A stretch of 64,000 nt of DNA from Terrirubrum flagellatum (lineage in GTDB: Bacteria > Pseudomonadota > Alphaproteobacteria > Rhizobiales > Beijerinckiaceae), in the NCBI RefSeq assembly GCF_022059845.1, contig NZ_CP091851.1, forward strand, positions 4,763,501 to 4,827,500, read 5' to 3'. Position numbers and translations under genes: made by a program. A model generated the notes under the pieces. The model did no database searches, was not told the DNA's origin, and worked only from the letters and a program-made list of their open reading frames with translations. Position 1 is the first letter of the stretch. Each line of letters begins with the position of its first letter. This document shows positions 8,380 to 17,089 of the stretch, piece after piece.

Positions 8380-8679
8380 TTAGAGCGCGATTTGATCGTA
8401 GATCGGCGCCTTGCCCCAACCCTTTATGCGATAGGCCTTGCGCAGGCCGAGCGTGAAATAGGGATCGGCTTCCGCAAGCTCCGCGACGCGCGCCTTGCTT
8501 TCAGCCTCGCACACCCACAGGCCGCCATCGAACCATTCGCCCCAGTCGGGCCTCAGGCCGCCGGCGATCAGGATCTCGTCGCGATGAGCCCCAAGATAAT
8601 CGAAATGCGCCTGATTGTGCTCCTTGCGAATCCAGTCTCGCGAGGAATCATCCTCGAAGATCACGACATAGCGTGGCAT
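8380..8679 (-). CDS. YciI family protein
   Basis: 99 residues with the YciI ferredoxin-like fold pattern: MPRYVVIFEDD, then RKEHNQAHFDYLGAHRDEILIAGGLRPD, ending with EADPYFTLGLRKAYRIKGW. The conserved His (HFDYL) and Asp (EADPY) of the family are present. Function unknown; the family is proposed to catalyse small-molecule conversions. A DUF1272 gene lies upstream on the same strand. Confidence 0.85.
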   Translation of the reverse strand: MPRYVVIFEDDSSRDWIRKEHNQAHFDYLGAHRDEILIAGGLRPDWGEWFDGGLWVCEAESKARVAELAEADPYFTLGLRKAYRIKGWGKAPIYDQIAL

Positions 8680-8730
8680 GGGGTTTATCCGGGAATGAGA
8701 GATGTCGGGGCGCGAACGTCGCGCGGAAAA

Positions 8731-8973
8731 TCAGACGCAGGCTGCGTGCTGTTTTCGCACCCGTTTCTCGCTTGCGGGATATTTCATGAGCTTCTCCGCC
8801 GGCCTGATCGGCCGCCGCACCAGTTCGCCGCCGCAGTTCGGGCAATGGCCGTCGAACCGCATCGATGCGCAATCCGCGCAGAAGGTGCATTCAAAGGTGC
8901 AGATCATCGCCTCGCGTGACGAGGGCGGGAGGTCGCGGTCGCAGCATTCGCAGTTGGGGCGCAGCTCGAGCAT
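8731..8973 (-). CDS. DUF1272 small zinc-ribbon-like protein
   Basis: 80 residues. The DUF1272 cysteine pattern is complete: CECC near residues 8-11, then CTFECTFCADC around 25-35, and CPNCGGELVRRP around 44-47. These should bind one or two zinc ions. The name-giving start LELRPNCECCDRDLP and the closing RRPIRPAEKL are typical. Function unknown. Cytoplasmic, no signal sequence. Confidence 0.88.
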   Translation of the reverse strand: MLELRPNCECCDRDLPPSSREAMICTFECTFCADCASMRFDGHCPNCGGELVRRPIRPAEKLMKYPASEKRVRKQHAACV

Positions 8974-8983
8974 GGCGGCCTCT

Positions 8984-9895
8984 TCACGCGTCGGCGCGGG
9001 GCTTGCGGCCGAACAGGCGGCCGACGCCGTATAGCAGGCCGGCCGCCGCGACGATGATCAATTTCCACGCTTTCAGCGCGAAGGCCGCGATCAACGCAAA
9101 GGCGCCGATTTTCTTGGCGACGGCGCCGCCGACGAGCGCCGCCAGCCCATAGGCGGCGACGGAATCGGTCGAGGCGTTGAAATCCTCGTAGCGCTTGCCC
9201 GGCCCGTAGTTCAGCGCAGCGAGAAGTTCTCGCGCGAACTTCTTGTTGCCTTCGAGAGAGTCGACGCCGGTGACAAGATTGAGGCTGAGATAGCCCTCGC
9301 GGCCCAACGCATAGGTGTTGTAGTTGGCAGAGCCGTCATTGTCGGCGGAGCCTTTCGTCTTCACCAGCGCCGACCAGACCAGCCGGTGCGCCACGCCGTC
9401 ATAGAGCGGGACTTCAAGCCAGCGCGTCACTTCCATCGCGTCGAAGCCGCGCGAGACGCGATCGGAATTGCCGGCCTCCGTGCCGTCCTTCAGGTTCTGC
9501 AGCAGCTCGTCGGCGTTCCAGTTCTTCGCGTCGTCGTCCTTGATGTAGCCTTCCTTGATAAAACGCAGCGACGCGAACCAATTGCCGTCGCCACGGGGAA
9601 AGACGAGGCCAAGTAAATTCGGGGAGTCGCTGTTGCCAAGCGACCGCGTGACGCGTCCGGCTTCCGGCTGCGGCACATAGAGATAACCGCCCGGCAGCGC
9701 CATTTCGCCCTGTTCGCCGAGCTTTACGACGGCGGCGCCGCGCACCGCGACCTTGTCGGCCGCCTCGAAGGCCGCGCGGCGTTCGGCCGCGCGCTGTTCG
9801 GCGCTGGGCGGCGTCTGCGCTGCGACCGGGGCCAGAAGCAGAGCGAAGATCACAACCAGAACCGGCTTGAAATATCGCACTGCGGCCTCCCCCAT
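8984..9895 (-). CDS. DUF2167 membrane-anchored exported protein
   Basis: 303 residues. An N-terminal signal (YFKPVLVVIFALLLAPVAAQ) leads into a beta-rich extracytoplasmic DUF2167 domain, recognisable by LPGGYLYVPQPEAGRV, GLVFPRGDGNWFASLRFIKEGYIKDDDAKNWNADELL and ARELLAALNYGPGKRYEDFN. A C-terminal hydrophobic stretch (IGAFALIAAFALKAWKLIIVAAAGLLYGV) and a basic tail anchor it to the inner membrane. Function not established. It is only 16 bp upstream of nothing on its own strand but follows asd, whose stop is at 9912. Confidence 0.88.
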   Translation of the reverse strand: MGEAAVRYFKPVLVVIFALLLAPVAAQTPPSAEQRAAERRAAFEAADKVAVRGAAVVKLGEQGEMALPGGYLYVPQPEAGRVTRSLGNSDSPNLLGLVFPRGDGNWFASLRFIKEGYIKDDDAKNWNADELLQNLKDGTEAGNSDRVSRGFDAMEVTRWLEVPLYDGVAHRLVWSALVKTKGSADNDGSANYNTYALGREGYLSLNLVTGVDSLEGNKKFARELLAALNYGPGKRYEDFNASTDSVAAYGLAALVGGAVAKKIGAFALIAAFALKAWKLIIVAAAGLLYGVGRLFGRKPRADA

Positions 9896-9911
9896 CGCTG
9901 TTGTCGCTGAC

Positions 9912-10949
9912 TTAAGCCGCCTTCTTCGCCTTGGGCTGGATCAGCTTGCGGTTCATCAGCACTTCGGCGATCTGCACCGCGTTCAGCGCCGCGCCCTTGC
10001 GCAGATTGTCCGACACGCACCAGAAATTCAGGCCGTTCTCGACCGTGATGTCCTCGCGGATGCGGCTGACATAGGTCGCGTCCTCGCCGGCGGCCTCATG
10101 CGGCGTGATATAGCCGCCATCCTCGCGCTTATCGATGACGAGAACGCCCGGCGCCGCGCGCAGCACGTCGCGCGCTTCATCCGCCGTGATCTCCTTCTCG
10201 CACTCGATGTTGACGGCCTCGGAATGGCCGACGAACACGGGAATGCGCACGCAGGTTGCGGTTAGCTTGATCTTGGGGTCGAGAATCTTCTTGGTCTCGG
10301 CCATCATCTTCCACTCTTCCTTCGTATATCCGTCCTCCATGAAGACATCGATATGCGGGATGGCGTTGAAGGCGATGCGCTTGGTGAACTTCTTGGTGGT
10401 CACGTCCTGCAAGGAATAGAGCGCCTTGGTCTGGCGATCGAGTTCGTCCATGCCGTCCTTGCCGGCGCCGGAGACGGATTGATAGGTCGAGACGACCACG
10501 CGCTTGATGGTGAAGCGGTCATGCAGCGGCTTCAGCGCAACGACGAGCTGCGCCGTCGAGCAATTCGGATTGGCGATGATGTTGCGCTTCGTGAAGCCCT
10601 TCACCGCGTCGGCGTTCACTTCGGGAACGATCAGCGGCACGTCGGCGTCGTAGCGCCAGGCCGACGAGTTATCGATGACGACGCAGCCCTGCGCGCCGAT
10701 CTTCGGCGACCATTCCTTCGACACCGATCCGCCGGCGGACATCAGGCAGATGTCCGTGTCGGAGAAATCGTAGTCTTCGAGCGCCTTCACCTTCAGCGTG
10801 CGGTTGCCGAAGGAGACTTCGGTTCCAACGCTGCGCCGCGAGGCGAGCGGAACCACTTCGGAGACGGGAAAGGCGCGTTCTTCGAGAATGTTTAGCATCT
10901 CGCGCCCGACATTGCCGGTGGCGCCGGCGATAGCGACCTTGAAGCTCAT
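9912..10949 (-). CDS. asd: Aspartate-semialdehyde dehydrogenase
   Basis: 345 residues, the usual length. The NADP-binding start is VAIAGATGNVGREMLNILEER. The catalytic Cys lies in NPNCSTAQLVVALKPLHD (Cys near residue 131), the substrate Arg in KLTATCVRIPVFVGHSEAVNIE, and the C-terminus holds NLRKGAALNAVQIAE. It makes aspartate semialdehyde for lysine, threonine and methionine. The 234 bp upstream contain a hairpin repeat but no gene. Confidence 0.97.
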   Translation of the reverse strand: MSFKVAIAGATGNVGREMLNILEERAFPVSEVVPLASRRSVGTEVSFGNRTLKVKALEDYDFSDTDICLMSAGGSVSKEWSPKIGAQGCVVIDNSSAWRYDADVPLIVPEVNADAVKGFTKRNIIANPNCSTAQLVVALKPLHDRFTIKRVVVSTYQSVSGAGKDGMDELDRQTKALYSLQDVTTKKFTKRIAFNAIPHIDVFMEDGYTKEEWKMMAETKKILDPKIKLTATCVRIPVFVGHSEAVNIECEKEITADEARDVLRAAPGVLVIDKREDGGYITPHEAAGEDATYVSRIREDITVENGLNFWCVSDNLRKGAALNAVQIAEVLMNRKLIQPKAKKAA

Positions 10950-10977
10950 GATGAAAGTCCTGATCTGAACACCCTAT

Positions 10978-11039
10978 TCTCCTCCGGGGCTTTTGGGCCG
11001 CCCCCCGGCGGCCCTGGCCTCATCCCCCGCCGGAGGAGA
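10978..11039. repeat. Nested inverted repeat upstream of asd
   Basis: An outer 10-bp inverted repeat (TCTCCTCCGG at 10978-10987 with CCGGAGGAGA at 11030-11039) encloses an 8-bp GGGCCGCC/GGCGGCCC hairpin with loop CCCC (10995-11014). It lies between a GNAT gene and asd, both on the minus strand. It may be a dispersed repeat or part of the asd leader. I see no gene in 10950-11183. Confidence 0.55.
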
Positions 11040-11183
11040 GACCCGGAGCGAGGACAGATCAACGCGACGCGGCTTTTTTGGCCGACGTCGTTTTGCTCGT
11101 CCGTTTCGTGGTCGCGATAAGCCGCATGGCGGCCGCAACTCCTGATGGGTTCGCGCCGGAGAAACACTCAGAAGCGGGGAAAG

Positions 11184-11684
11184 TCAACCTTTCGGCGGTC
11201 CATGATCCCGGGCGAGGCGGGTGAGCACCTCCGGCGGGAAGCGGAAATAGATTTTTTCCGGCTTCTCCGCGCCGAGGCTCTCATAGAGCCTGACCGCGCC
11301 GGGATTGCGCGGCTCCGTGGTCAGCTCCATCCGGCCGATCCCGTTCTCCTTGGCATAAGCCGCGAGCCAGCCGAGCAGCGCCTTGCCGGTCCCGCCGCCG
11401 CGGCGCTCCGCCAGCACGAACAGGTCCTTCACGAAGATCAGGCCTGAAAGTCGATGGCCGGGCCTGAGGATGGCGAAGCAGGCGACGCCAACGGGCGTCC
11501 CGCCGTCGAAGGCGAGCAGGAAGCGCGTTCCCTCGTGCGCATGGATGGCTTTCGCGACCATCTCCGTCGTCGCGGCGAGGCCGGGAGCCTTGTCGTCGCC
11601 GAGATAATGTCGATCGATCGCGTCGATCATCGCCGCGGCGTGCGCGACGTCGTCCGGACCTGCGAGGCGAAAAGACAGGGACAT
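11184..11684 (-). CDS. GNAT family N-acetyltransferase
   Basis: 166 residues. Typical GNAT pattern: FRLAGPDDVAHAAAMID, then SGLIFVKDLFVLAERRGGGTGKALLGWLAAYAKENG with the acetyl-CoA loop (RRGGGTG), and MELTTEPRNPGAVRLYESLGAEK. The Asp-Leu-Phe-Val strand before the loop suggests a diamine or aminoglycoside-type acceptor, but this is weak. It starts 55 bp from a perfect palindrome (11739-11756) that could regulate it. Confidence 0.85.
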   Translation of the reverse strand: MSLSFRLAGPDDVAHAAAMIDAIDRHYLGDDKAPGLAATTEMVAKAIHAHEGTRFLLAFDGGTPVGVACFAILRPGHRLSGLIFVKDLFVLAERRGGGTGKALLGWLAAYAKENGIGRMELTTEPRNPGAVRLYESLGAEKPEKIYFRFPPEVLTRLARDHGPPKG

Positions 11685-11738
11685 GGCGATCTCCAGCGCC
11701 GCGCATGATTAACGCGGCCGATCGCGTCGTAACCGACG

Positions 11739-11756
11739 GTTCACTGTGCAGTGAAC
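11739..11756. promoter_or_regulatory. Perfect 18-bp palindrome GTTCACTGTGCAGTGAAC
   Basis: Eight-base perfect arms around a 2-bp centre, between the divergent GNAT gene (start 11684) and the unknown membrane protein (start 11842). Size and symmetry fit an operator for a dimeric repressor of TetR type. No regulator gene is adjacent, so control would be in trans. Confidence 0.55.
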
Positions 11757-11841
11757 TCACGCGCGTGCGTTAACGCCATGCTTGGCCCTCAACTCCCATC
11801 GTCCACGCCGGACAGGAGCCGTCAGAAGACGGCAGGGCGAG

Positions 11842-12813
11842 ATGACATCCGGGATCGATTTCAAGCAGCGCGGCCTCGCCGCCTGGACGGCCTTGCGCGC
11901 GTTCGGCGTAAGGCAGGCGCTTCGCGCGCTCGACGCCGTCCCCGATAGCGCGGAGGCGCAGCGCATCGCGGTCCGCTGGGCGCGCGCGTTCGCGACATGG
12001 TTTTTCGCGCGGTTGTGGGCCGCCACGCCGCGACTGATCGTCATCAGCGCCTGTCTCGGCGTCTGCTATGCGGGCGCGGCGATATTCTGGTCGGAAAACG
12101 ATCGCGCGCTGCTTGCGCCTTCGATCGATGCCGATATCGCACAGGATTCGGTGGCGGCGCTTGGCGAATGGACAGCGATCGCGAAGCCGATCGCGCTGTT
12201 CGCGCTTGAATCGCCTGACATTCCCGCCGGCCATCGTCTCTATGAGGCGCGCAAGCGCACCGTTGGCGGCGGCCGCGAGGATATGCTGACTTTCAACGAT
12301 TTCGACGATGACGCGCTGCATGTGAAGCTGCGGTTTCTCACGACCGCTGGCGAGCCGTTGCGCGACGGCAGCCTGTTCATCGCAGCGGTGCGGCAGGCGG
12401 CGCAGGATGGTCTTGTCGTCGAGCGCATGGCGGCGGCGAGCGACATGCCGAGCAAATTCGGACCCGTCGAAACATCCGATCTTTCACTGGCGTCTGGAGA
12501 TTCGTCGCGCGCCTGCATCGCGTTTCGCACGTCCGTGGTCGCGGGCGAACTCGATATGGGCGGCTACGCCTGCGGCGCGGAGAAACGGCCGATCGATCGC
12601 GCGCAACTCGCCTGCCTCCTCGATCGCGTCAATCTGATCGGCTCCGGCGCCGATTCGATTCGTCAGGCGTTCGCTGCGGCGGAGCTGCATCGACGCGCGG
12701 GCTGCGGCGCTCCGCGCATGCTGTCGACGGGACGGCGCGCGAGCTGGCTCGATCCTGACGGACAGACGCCGGCGCTGAAAGGTGCCATTCCGCTCAAGCA
12801 GCGAGGCGGATGA
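11842..12813 (+). CDS. Unrecognised single-pass membrane protein
   Basis: 323 residues from ATG 11842; an in-frame start at 11782 would add a basic stretch with no ribosome site. A cytoplasmic N-terminus of ~65 residues (ALRAFGVRQALRALDAVP) leads into one hydrophobic segment (LIVISACLGVCYAGAAIFW, about residues 66-85), followed by a ~230-residue mixed domain. That domain has four cysteines, three of them in its second half (RACIAFR, GYACGAEK, GCGAPRML region). I recognise no family. It stands alone between divergent and convergent neighbours, with a strong palindrome upstream. Confidence 0.7.
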   Translation: MTSGIDFKQRGLAAWTALRAFGVRQALRALDAVPDSAEAQRIAVRWARAFATWFFARLWAATPRLIVISACLGVCYAGAAIFWSENDRALLAPSIDADIAQDSVAALGEWTAIAKPIALFALESPDIPAGHRLYEARKRTVGGGREDMLTFNDFDDDALHVKLRFLTTAGEPLRDGSLFIAAVRQAAQDGLVVERMAAASDMPSKFGPVETSDLSLASGDSSRACIAFRTSVVAGELDMGGYACGAEKRPIDRAQLACLLDRVNLIGSGADSIRQAFAAAELHRRAGCGAPRMLSTGRRASWLDPDGQTPALKGAIPLKQRGG

Positions 12814-13176
12814 TCACTGCGGCGCGAAGGGGCTGCGCCAGCCCCGCGTTGCGGCCTGCGGATAAGCCTTCACGAGATAGTCGAGGACGACGTCGCGGTC
12901 GCGGCCTTCGAGTTTCGCCATGCCGTGCTTTTCCGTCATCCAGTCGAGCGTGCCGCTCCAGCGTTCGCGGTCCATGCCCTGCCGTCCGACGACTTTGAAA
13001 GAATGGCAGGCGATGCAGAAATAGAATGTCTCCTCGCGGCCAGGGAAATCAGGAAGATCTGTTGGCTCCTCTTCAGCCGCGGGCGCCGCATTCTGCGCAA
13101 GAGCTGGCGGTCCCGAGGCGATCGCCGTCGCTGCGAGGCAAGCCGCAGCGATAAGGATTGCGCGCTGTAATCGCAC
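12814..13176 (-). CDS. Periplasmic c-type cytochrome, SorB/SoxD-like electron acceptor subunit
   Basis: 120 residues starting at GTG 13176. A signal peptide (residues ~1-28, ending ALAQ) precedes a single heme c site CIACH (residues 54-58); Met residues in QGMDRERW and EKHGM could be the axial ligand. It begins 1 bp after the stop of the molybdenum oxidoreductase gene, so the two are one operon. Small monoheme cytochromes in this position accept electrons from sulfite dehydrogenase. Its maturation would need the Ccm proteins found elsewhere in the window. Confidence 0.85.
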   Translation of the reverse strand: MRLQRAILIAAACLAATAIASGPPALAQNAAPAAEEEPTDLPDFPGREETFYFCIACHSFKVVGRQGMDRERWSGTLDWMTEKHGMAKLEGRDRDVVLDYLVKAYPQAATRGWRSPFAPQ

Positions 13177-13177
13177 G

Positions 13178-14494
13178 TCAGCCGATCAGCACGGCGATGC
13201 GATGAAACGGATTGGCGCCGTAACCCTGCGGATTCCAGTTGGCCGCGACATGCGGCTGCATGATTCCGCGGGAGTCCGTGGCGCGCGCCCAGAGCTCGTA
13301 ATAGCCGTCGCCCGCCACAGCGATCTGACCGGTCCAGCGCGTCCAGTCGTAGCGGTTCTTCGGCGGCGCAAGCTGCATCGGCGCCCAACTTTGCCCATAG
13401 TCCGCCGAAACGTCGACGCGCGTGATGGCGCTGTCGCCGTCCCACGCGGCGCCGCGCAGCGGTATGTTGCGCGTTCCCGCTGCGACGCGCGCGCCATTCG
13501 CCGGCGCGGTGATGATCGAGCGCATCGGCATAGATTCAAGATCGCGAAAGTCCGTCTTGCCGTCGGCGTTCGTTCCGGGAATGAGCGGCTTCGTCGGAAC
13601 GCGATAGGATGTCCCGCCCATGCCCTGACCGTCATGGGCGTCCGGCCTCACGAGAATGCGCGTCAGCCATTTCGCCGACAACGAGCCCGGCCAACCCGGC
13701 ACCACCAACCGGACAGGGCCGCCGTGAATATGCGGCAGCGGCTCGCCATTCATCGCCCAGGCGACGAGCGTATGCTGGTCGAGCGCCTTTGCGATCGGCA
13801 TGCCGCGCGAGATCGCATCGCGCTTCGTGTCGCCGGAGAGATGAGGGTCGCCGCCGTAATGGCCGGTGAATTTCGCGTCCGGCTTCAATCCTGCGGCCGT
13901 GAGCAGATCAGCCAGGGGAATTCCGGTCCATTCGGCGCAGCCGGCGCCGCCATTGGTCCAGGGATTGCCGCGCGCCGCCGGCTGATAAAACGAGCGGCCG
14001 TTGCCGCCGCACTCCATCACCATGCGATAGGTCACGGGACGAAAGCGCGACTTCAATTCGCCGAGCGATATTTCCAGCCGCTTGTCGACGGTGCCTTCGA
14101 CGACGAATTTCCAGGCGTCGCCAAGTTTGGATTCCTCGGGAATTAGCCCGTTGTTGCGGACAAAAAACTTGCTGATCGGCGTGGTGTCGTCATTCAGCTC
14201 ATGCTCGGGCGTTTCAGCCACCAGCGGCTTGTCGCCAAGCAGAACGAGCGTCTTGTCCTTGCCGGGATAATCAAACAATGGCGGTCCTTTTGGCGTTGAC
14301 GGCGCGCCGGCGGGCGCCGGCGCGTTCTGGGCGAATGCGGCGGGCGCGCCGCTCATCGCGACAATCGGGCCGATCGCCGCGGCCCCGCGTCCGGCCGCGA
14401 GGCCGATTGCGCCCAGACCGGCGCCGCTCAGCAACGCGCGACGATTGGCGCCGCCCGCTGCGGCGCCGCCTGACGGCGAGTAGTCCCGAGCCAT
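13178..14494 (-). CDS. Tat-exported sulfite oxidase-family molybdenum oxidoreductase (SorA/SoxC-like)
   Basis: 438 residues from ATG 14494. The Tat signal has twin Arg at residues 18-19 (NRRALLSGAG) and a long hydrophobic stretch ending AFAQ. The molybdopterin domain shows VMECGGNGRSF with Cys ~162 as the expected Mo ligand, HGGPVRLVVPGWPGSLSAKWL, and a C-terminal Mo-co dimerisation domain (GAAWDGDSAITRVDVSADYG). With the downstream cytochrome it should oxidise sulfite in the periplasm and pass electrons to cytochrome c. No other sox genes are near, so SorAB is likelier than SoxCD. Confidence 0.9.
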   Translation of the reverse strand: MARDYSPSGGAAAGGANRRALLSGAGLGAIGLAAGRGAAAIGPIVAMSGAPAAFAQNAPAPAGAPSTPKGPPLFDYPGKDKTLVLLGDKPLVAETPEHELNDDTTPISKFFVRNNGLIPEESKLGDAWKFVVEGTVDKRLEISLGELKSRFRPVTYRMVMECGGNGRSFYQPAARGNPWTNGGAGCAEWTGIPLADLLTAAGLKPDAKFTGHYGGDPHLSGDTKRDAISRGMPIAKALDQHTLVAWAMNGEPLPHIHGGPVRLVVPGWPGSLSAKWLTRILVRPDAHDGQGMGGTSYRVPTKPLIPGTNADGKTDFRDLESMPMRSIITAPANGARVAAGTRNIPLRGAAWDGDSAITRVDVSADYGQSWAPMQLAPPKNRYDWTRWTGQIAVAGDGYYELWARATDSRGIMQPHVAANWNPQGYGANPFHRIAVLIG

Positions 14495-14670
14495 GACGAT
14501 CCTCCCCCACGAATTTTTGATTGGCCGGGAGGATAATGTTCTCCGGTCGTGGCGCAAGCGCGGGAACGCGCGCTGCTGTCGGCGAATTGATCCGCCAACT
14601 CGCGATGCGTATCGAGTCGTCAACTTTCGTTTCGTAAGTTATGCTCGACCCATTCTCGCTGGAGTCTGTG

Positions 14671-14946
14671 ATGCGCCTTATCGTTCCGACGCTTCTCGCC
14701 GCGGTTGCGGCGTCTCTTCTCGCCACGGCGGCGGAGGCCCAGTCCCGCAGGCCGCTGCGCTTCACCGTCGTCCCGCGCAGCTATCTCGACGCTGGCAAGG
14801 TCGTGCCGGTGGGCTCGCTGCAGGAATACGCGCGGGTCGATCGCTTCAGCCCGGTGTCGACTTCGCCGCAATTCGTGTTCAGCGAAGGCATTCTGCCGCC
14901 GCGCATCGGCGGCGGCCGCAGCGCCTTCGGCGAGATCGGCTTCTGA
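14671..14946 (+). CDS. Small secreted protein of unknown function
   Basis: 91 residues from ATG 14671 with GGAG 6 bp upstream (14661-14664). A clean signal peptide (MRLIVPTLLAAVAASLLATAAEA) is followed by a short mature part with RRPLRFTVVPRSYLDAGKVVPVGSLQEYAR and a Gly-rich end (LPPRIGGGRSAFGEIGF). No cysteines. Family not recognised. It is divergent from the molybdenum oxidoreductase; any functional link is inference only. Confidence 0.65.
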   Translation: MRLIVPTLLAAVAASLLATAAEAQSRRPLRFTVVPRSYLDAGKVVPVGSLQEYARVDRFSPVSTSPQFVFSEGILPPRIGGGRSAFGEIGF

Positions 14947-14952
14947 GCCAGA

Positions 14953-14997
14953 GCAACGTGCGGAAAAGTGGGAACCGGTTTTCCGCAAATACGTTGC
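14953..14997. repeat. Palindromic repeat with GTGGGAACCGGTTTT core
   Basis: A GCAACGT/ACGTTGC outer pair (14953-14959/14991-14997) encloses a GCGGAAAA/TTTTCCGC hairpin (14960-14967/14979-14986) around GTGGGAACCGG. The same core, with different outer arms, occurs inverted at 63504-63554. This is the widespread rhizobial intergenic element. Confidence 0.75.
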
Positions 14998-15045
14998 GAC
15001 AAACAAAGATGGAGCGGCGCTACGCCGGTCATCATCGATCAAAAC

Positions 15046-15074
15046 AAAACGGCCGGGCTTATCCCGGCCGTTTT
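15046..15074. terminator. Bidirectional rho-independent terminator
   Basis: Perfect 12-bp stem AAAACGGCCGGG/CCCGGCCGTTTT with loop CTTAT. The A-tract and T-tract serve both strands. It separates the convergent small secreted protein gene and mntH. Confidence 0.9.
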
Positions 15075-15094
15075 CATTTGCAGCGGCGACAGGA

Positions 15095-16453
15095 TCAGCC
15101 CGTCGCGGTGTCGAACAGCAGCTTGATGTTGAGCGCGATGATCACGGCTGCAATGATCGCCGCCAGGATCGTCAGCCATCGCGGCGCAACCAGCGCGCCC
15201 ATCTTCTCGCGCGAGGCGGTGAACATCACCAGCGGCACGATGGCGAAGGGAAGCTGAAAGCTCAACACGACCTGGCTCAGGATGAGCAGTTTCCCCGTTC
15301 CCTCCTGGCCGTAGAAAATCGTCACGGCGGCGGCGGGAACGATGGCGATGCTGCGCGTGATCAGGCGGCGCAGCCAGGCCGGCAGGCGGATATCGAGAAA
15401 GCCTTCCATCACGATCTGGCCGGACATCGTCGCGGTGACTGTCGAGTTGAGGCCGCAGCAGAGCAGCGCGATGGCGAACAAAGCCGGCGCATAGGTCGCG
15501 CCGACGAGCGGCGCGAGCAGCTTGTGCGCTTCGCCCAGCTCCTGAACCGTCGTCTGTCCGGCCTTGTTGAAAGTCGCGGCGGCGAGCACCAGGATCGCGG
15601 CGTTGATGATCAGCGCGAAGCAGAGCGCGAAGGTCGAATCGAGCGTCGCGAGTTTCAGCGCGTCGCGCTGTTCCGGCAGCGTCGAACCATAGGCGCGCGA
15701 CTGCACGATCGAGGAGTGCAGATAGAGATTATGCGGCATCACGGTCGCGCCGATGATGCCGAGCGCGATGTAGAGCATATTGGGATTGGTGATGATGTCA
15801 GTCGTCGGCGCGAAGCCCCTGATAACAGCGCCCCAATCGGGATCGGCGAGCGCGATCTGGATCGCGAAGCAGACCGCGATGACGCCGAGCATCGTGATGA
15901 TGAAGGCTTCGATCTTGCGGAAGCCCTTGTTCTGCAGCCACAGGATCACGAACACGTCGAGCGCGGTGATCAGGACGCCGATCTCGAGCGGAACGCCGAA
16001 CAGCAGGTTGATGCCGATCGCCGTGCCGATCACTTCAGCGAGGTCGGTGGCGATGATCGCGAGTTCAGCGAGCGCCCAGAGCGGCCATGACGCCCAGCGT
16101 GGAAAGGCGTCGCGGCAGGCCTGCGCCAAGTCGCGGCGGGACGCGATCGCCAGCCGCGCGCAGAGCGACTGCAGGATGATCGCCATGAAATTGGAAAGCA
16201 GGGCTACGCTAAGCAGGGTGTAGCCGAATTGGGCGCCGCCCGCGAGCGAGGTCGCCCAGTTGCCGGGGTCCATATAGCCGACGGCGACGAGATAACCCGG
16301 CCCGAGGAAGGCCGCGAGCCGGCGCATGGTCGATCCGTTTGGCGTGACCGGGATCGTCCGGAAGATTTCCGCGAGCGAGGGCTGTCCCTCGGCGCGCAGC
16401 CAGCCTTTTCGGGGGGACTCGCTGCGTTCCATCTCGGCCATCACCATGCCCAT
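15095..16453 (-). CDS. mntH: Nramp-family manganese/divalent metal transporter
   Basis: About 452 residues with eleven predicted membrane segments. The metal-site motifs are intact: [16 protein letters not shown] in the first helix and [17 protein letters not shown] in the sixth. A longer reading frame exists to 16558, but it runs through the Fur-like box (16464-16482), so the start is one of the ATGs at 16453, 16447 or 16441; I give 16453. It should import Mn2+ (or Fe2+) with protons. The box predicts repression by Mur/Fur when metal is sufficient. Confidence 0.92.
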   Translation of the reverse strand: MGMVMAEMERSESPRKGWLRAEGQPSLAEIFRTIPVTPNGSTMRRLAAFLGPGYLVAVGYMDPGNWATSLAGGAQFGYTLLSVALLSNFMAIILQSLCARLAIASRRDLAQACRDAFPRWASWPLWALAELAIIATDLAEVIGTAIGINLLFGVPLEIGVLITALDVFVILWLQNKGFRKIEAFIITMLGVIAVCFAIQIALADPDWGAVIRGFAPTTDIITNPNMLYIALGIIGATVMPHNLYLHSSIVQSRAYGSTLPEQRDALKLATLDSTFALCFALIINAAILVLAAATFNKAGQTTVQELGEAHKLLAPLVGATYAPALFAIALLCCGLNSTVTATMSGQIVMEGFLDIRLPAWLRRLITRSIAIVPAAAVTIFYGQEGTGKLLILSQVVLSFQLPFAIVPLVMFTASREKMGALVAPRWLTILAAIIAAVIIALNIKLLFDTATG

Positions 16454-16463
16454 CACCTGCACA

Positions 16464-16482
16464 TGATAATCATTCTCAATAA
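16464..16482 (-). promoter_or_regulatory. Fur/Mur-like box upstream of mntH
   Basis: On the minus strand the site reads TTATTGAGAATGATTATCA, matching the GATAATGATTATC-type Fur repeat pattern. In rhizobia the Fur homologue Mur uses such boxes to repress mntH and sitABCD with Mn2+. It lies 11 bp upstream of the first plausible mntH start. Confidence 0.75.
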
Positions 16483-16602
16483 GAAACCATGCTCCGCCCA
16501 TTCTGGCAAGCGCGACCCTGCCATGCGCGGGGCGAGACGCTTCGTCGCACAGGCGCAATGAAGCTGGGCAACGCGCCCGAGCGAGGGTGCAAAGTCAGGG
16601 AG

Positions 16603-16619
16603 GGGCGGAATATCCGCCC
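16603..16619. terminator. Short hairpin after the 102-residue gene
   Basis: GGGCGGA/TCCGCCC with loop ATA, in the 220 bp between the hypothetical gene ending at 16674 and mntH, both on the minus strand. No T-tract follows, so terminator function is uncertain. Confidence 0.3.
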
Positions 16620-16673
16620 GACGCGAAGGAAGCGGCGCGCGGCTTTCTCTATCTGCGAAGAGCGGGCGACCGG

Positions 16674-16982
16674 TCAGGCGGCCGCCGGGCCGTCATCCTC
16701 GTCGTCGCTGACGCGGTAGAGCTCGCCCCATTCCTTGTCCCAGACGCCGTCGGGGTCGGAGACGACGATCGGCACTTTCAATTCATTAGCGAGCTTGATC
16801 GCGCCGCGCAGCGCGTCTTTCGGCGCGAGAGGGCCGCTGGCGTAGTCCTTCGGCAGTTTGCCGCCGGTGGCGGAGGCGGGGCAGATCACTTCGGCGACCG
16901 GTCCCGTGCCGCTGTGGACGAGCACGAGCGTCATGCCGTCTTCGATCGGGCCGTCCACCTGCTCGAACTGGTTCTTGGCCAT
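16674..16982 (-). CDS. Conserved hypothetical small protein
   Basis: 102 residues, acidic, no signal or membrane segment. Readable features: MAKNQFEQVDGPIEDGMTLVLVHSGTGPVAEVICPASATGGKLPKDYASGPLAPKDALRGAIKLANELKVPIVVSDPDGVWDKEWGELYRV, then an Asp/Glu tail. The alpha-beta alternation near the end (AIKLANELKVPIVVSDPDG) suggests a compact fold, but I cannot assign a family. It sits 107 bp downstream of leuB on the same strand. Confidence 0.7.
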   Translation of the reverse strand: MAKNQFEQVDGPIEDGMTLVLVHSGTGPVAEVICPASATGGKLPKDYASGPLAPKDALRGAIKLANELKVPIVVSDPDGVWDKEWGELYRVSDDEDDGPAAA

Positions 16983-17089
16983 GAGAGGTCCTCCGGAAGC
17001 CCGCTATCCCGGCGGACGGGGCGAATGTGCCGCGAGCCCGCCGCCGGACGCAAGTGCGCCAAAGCACGCGGCGCCGCTTGGGCGTGATC

